Positions 23,665 to 23,710 of a stretch of 23,710 nt of DNA are shown one piece after another; the stretch's first letter is position 1, and the number at the start of each line of letters is the position of its first letter. The position numbers and the translations under genes are program-made. The stretch lies in the NCBI GenBank assembly GCA_934716995.1, contig CAKUYO010000030.1, positions 1 to 23,710 on the forward strand. Direction: 5' to 3'. This DNA comes from an uncultured Bacteroidales bacterium (GTDB lineage: Bacteria; Bacteroidota; Bacteroidia; Bacteroidales; Paludibacteraceae). The notes beneath the pieces were generated by a model that was given only the letters and a program-made list of their open reading frames with translations, was not told where the DNA came from and did not search any database.

Positions 23665-23710
23665 TTAAAAATCAATAAATAATTGCCCATTAGGGTCATT
23701 TTGTTCTTTG
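23665..23710 (-). CDS. Possible 3' end of a gene from the right, perhaps a transposase
   Basis: Read on the minus strand from the window edge, the last codons give KEQNDPNGQLFIDF and a TAA stop at 23665-23667. The residues look like a natural protein end. Just beyond the stop is GTGTCCCATTAAAATTG (23641-23657), which could be the terminal inverted repeat of an insertion sequence. Only 14 codons are visible, so both the gene and its identity are tentative. Confidence 0.3.
   Translation of the reverse strand, partial: KEQNDPNGQLFIDF

Overview
The window looks like part of a chromosome of an uncultured or gut/rumen-type Bacteroidales (Bacteroidota). The evidence is a SusC/SusD pair, lipoprotein signals, several proteins ending in type IX secretion (T9SS) sorting domains, A-rich rather than Shine-Dalgarno start regions, and two matches to the Bacteroidota promoter box TAnnTTTG. 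Species cannot be named from the sequence alone. No tRNA, rRNA or CRISPR array was found.

Region 1 (about 220-13466, + strand, GC-rich) is a polysaccharide utilization locus (PUL). In order it has a T9SS-exported six-hairpin-type protein, susC, susD, a DUF3823-type surface lipoprotein, a lipoprotein fusing a GH43 module to a GH2 module, and a secreted aldose 1-epimerase. The enzyme set suggests a glycan carrying arabinose and/or galactose. SusC/SusD would import oligosaccharides, DUF3823 and SusD would bind glycan at the surface, GH43-GH2 would trim side chains, and the epimerase would mutarotate released sugars. The substrate is an inference. A strong hairpin at 13549-13579 ends the locus.

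Region 2 (13467-22335, + strand) is a set of surface proteins unrelated to sugar uptake: a 1392-residue beta-helix-type T9SS protein with patchy base composition, a 49-residue peptide gene, a small secreted protein that matches the C-terminal domain of the 1392-residue protein, a repeat-containing T9SS adhesin-like protein, and an outer-membrane barrel with a proline-rich linker. The last three form a tight operon ending in a terminator at 22360-22397.

Region 3 (22482-23710) holds a convergent AraC-type regulator with its own promoter, then AT-rich DNA, then what may be the 3' end of another minus-strand gene, perhaps a transposase.

The most unusual content is between the genes. Gaps carry a family of non-coding modules used in different combinations: tandem arrays with an exact 11-base period but different sequences, GC-rich palindromes with three-base loops, an ATGTTCC...AATTAACG motif, and a pyrimidine tract plus mini-hairpin lying 23-28 bases before three start codons. 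A 49-base copy follows both susD and the DUF3823 gene, and a 90-base copy occurs at 13972 and 18633. One hairpin of a similar kind lies inside the signal-peptide codons of the epimerase. These shared leaders are the best candidates here for something undescribed.
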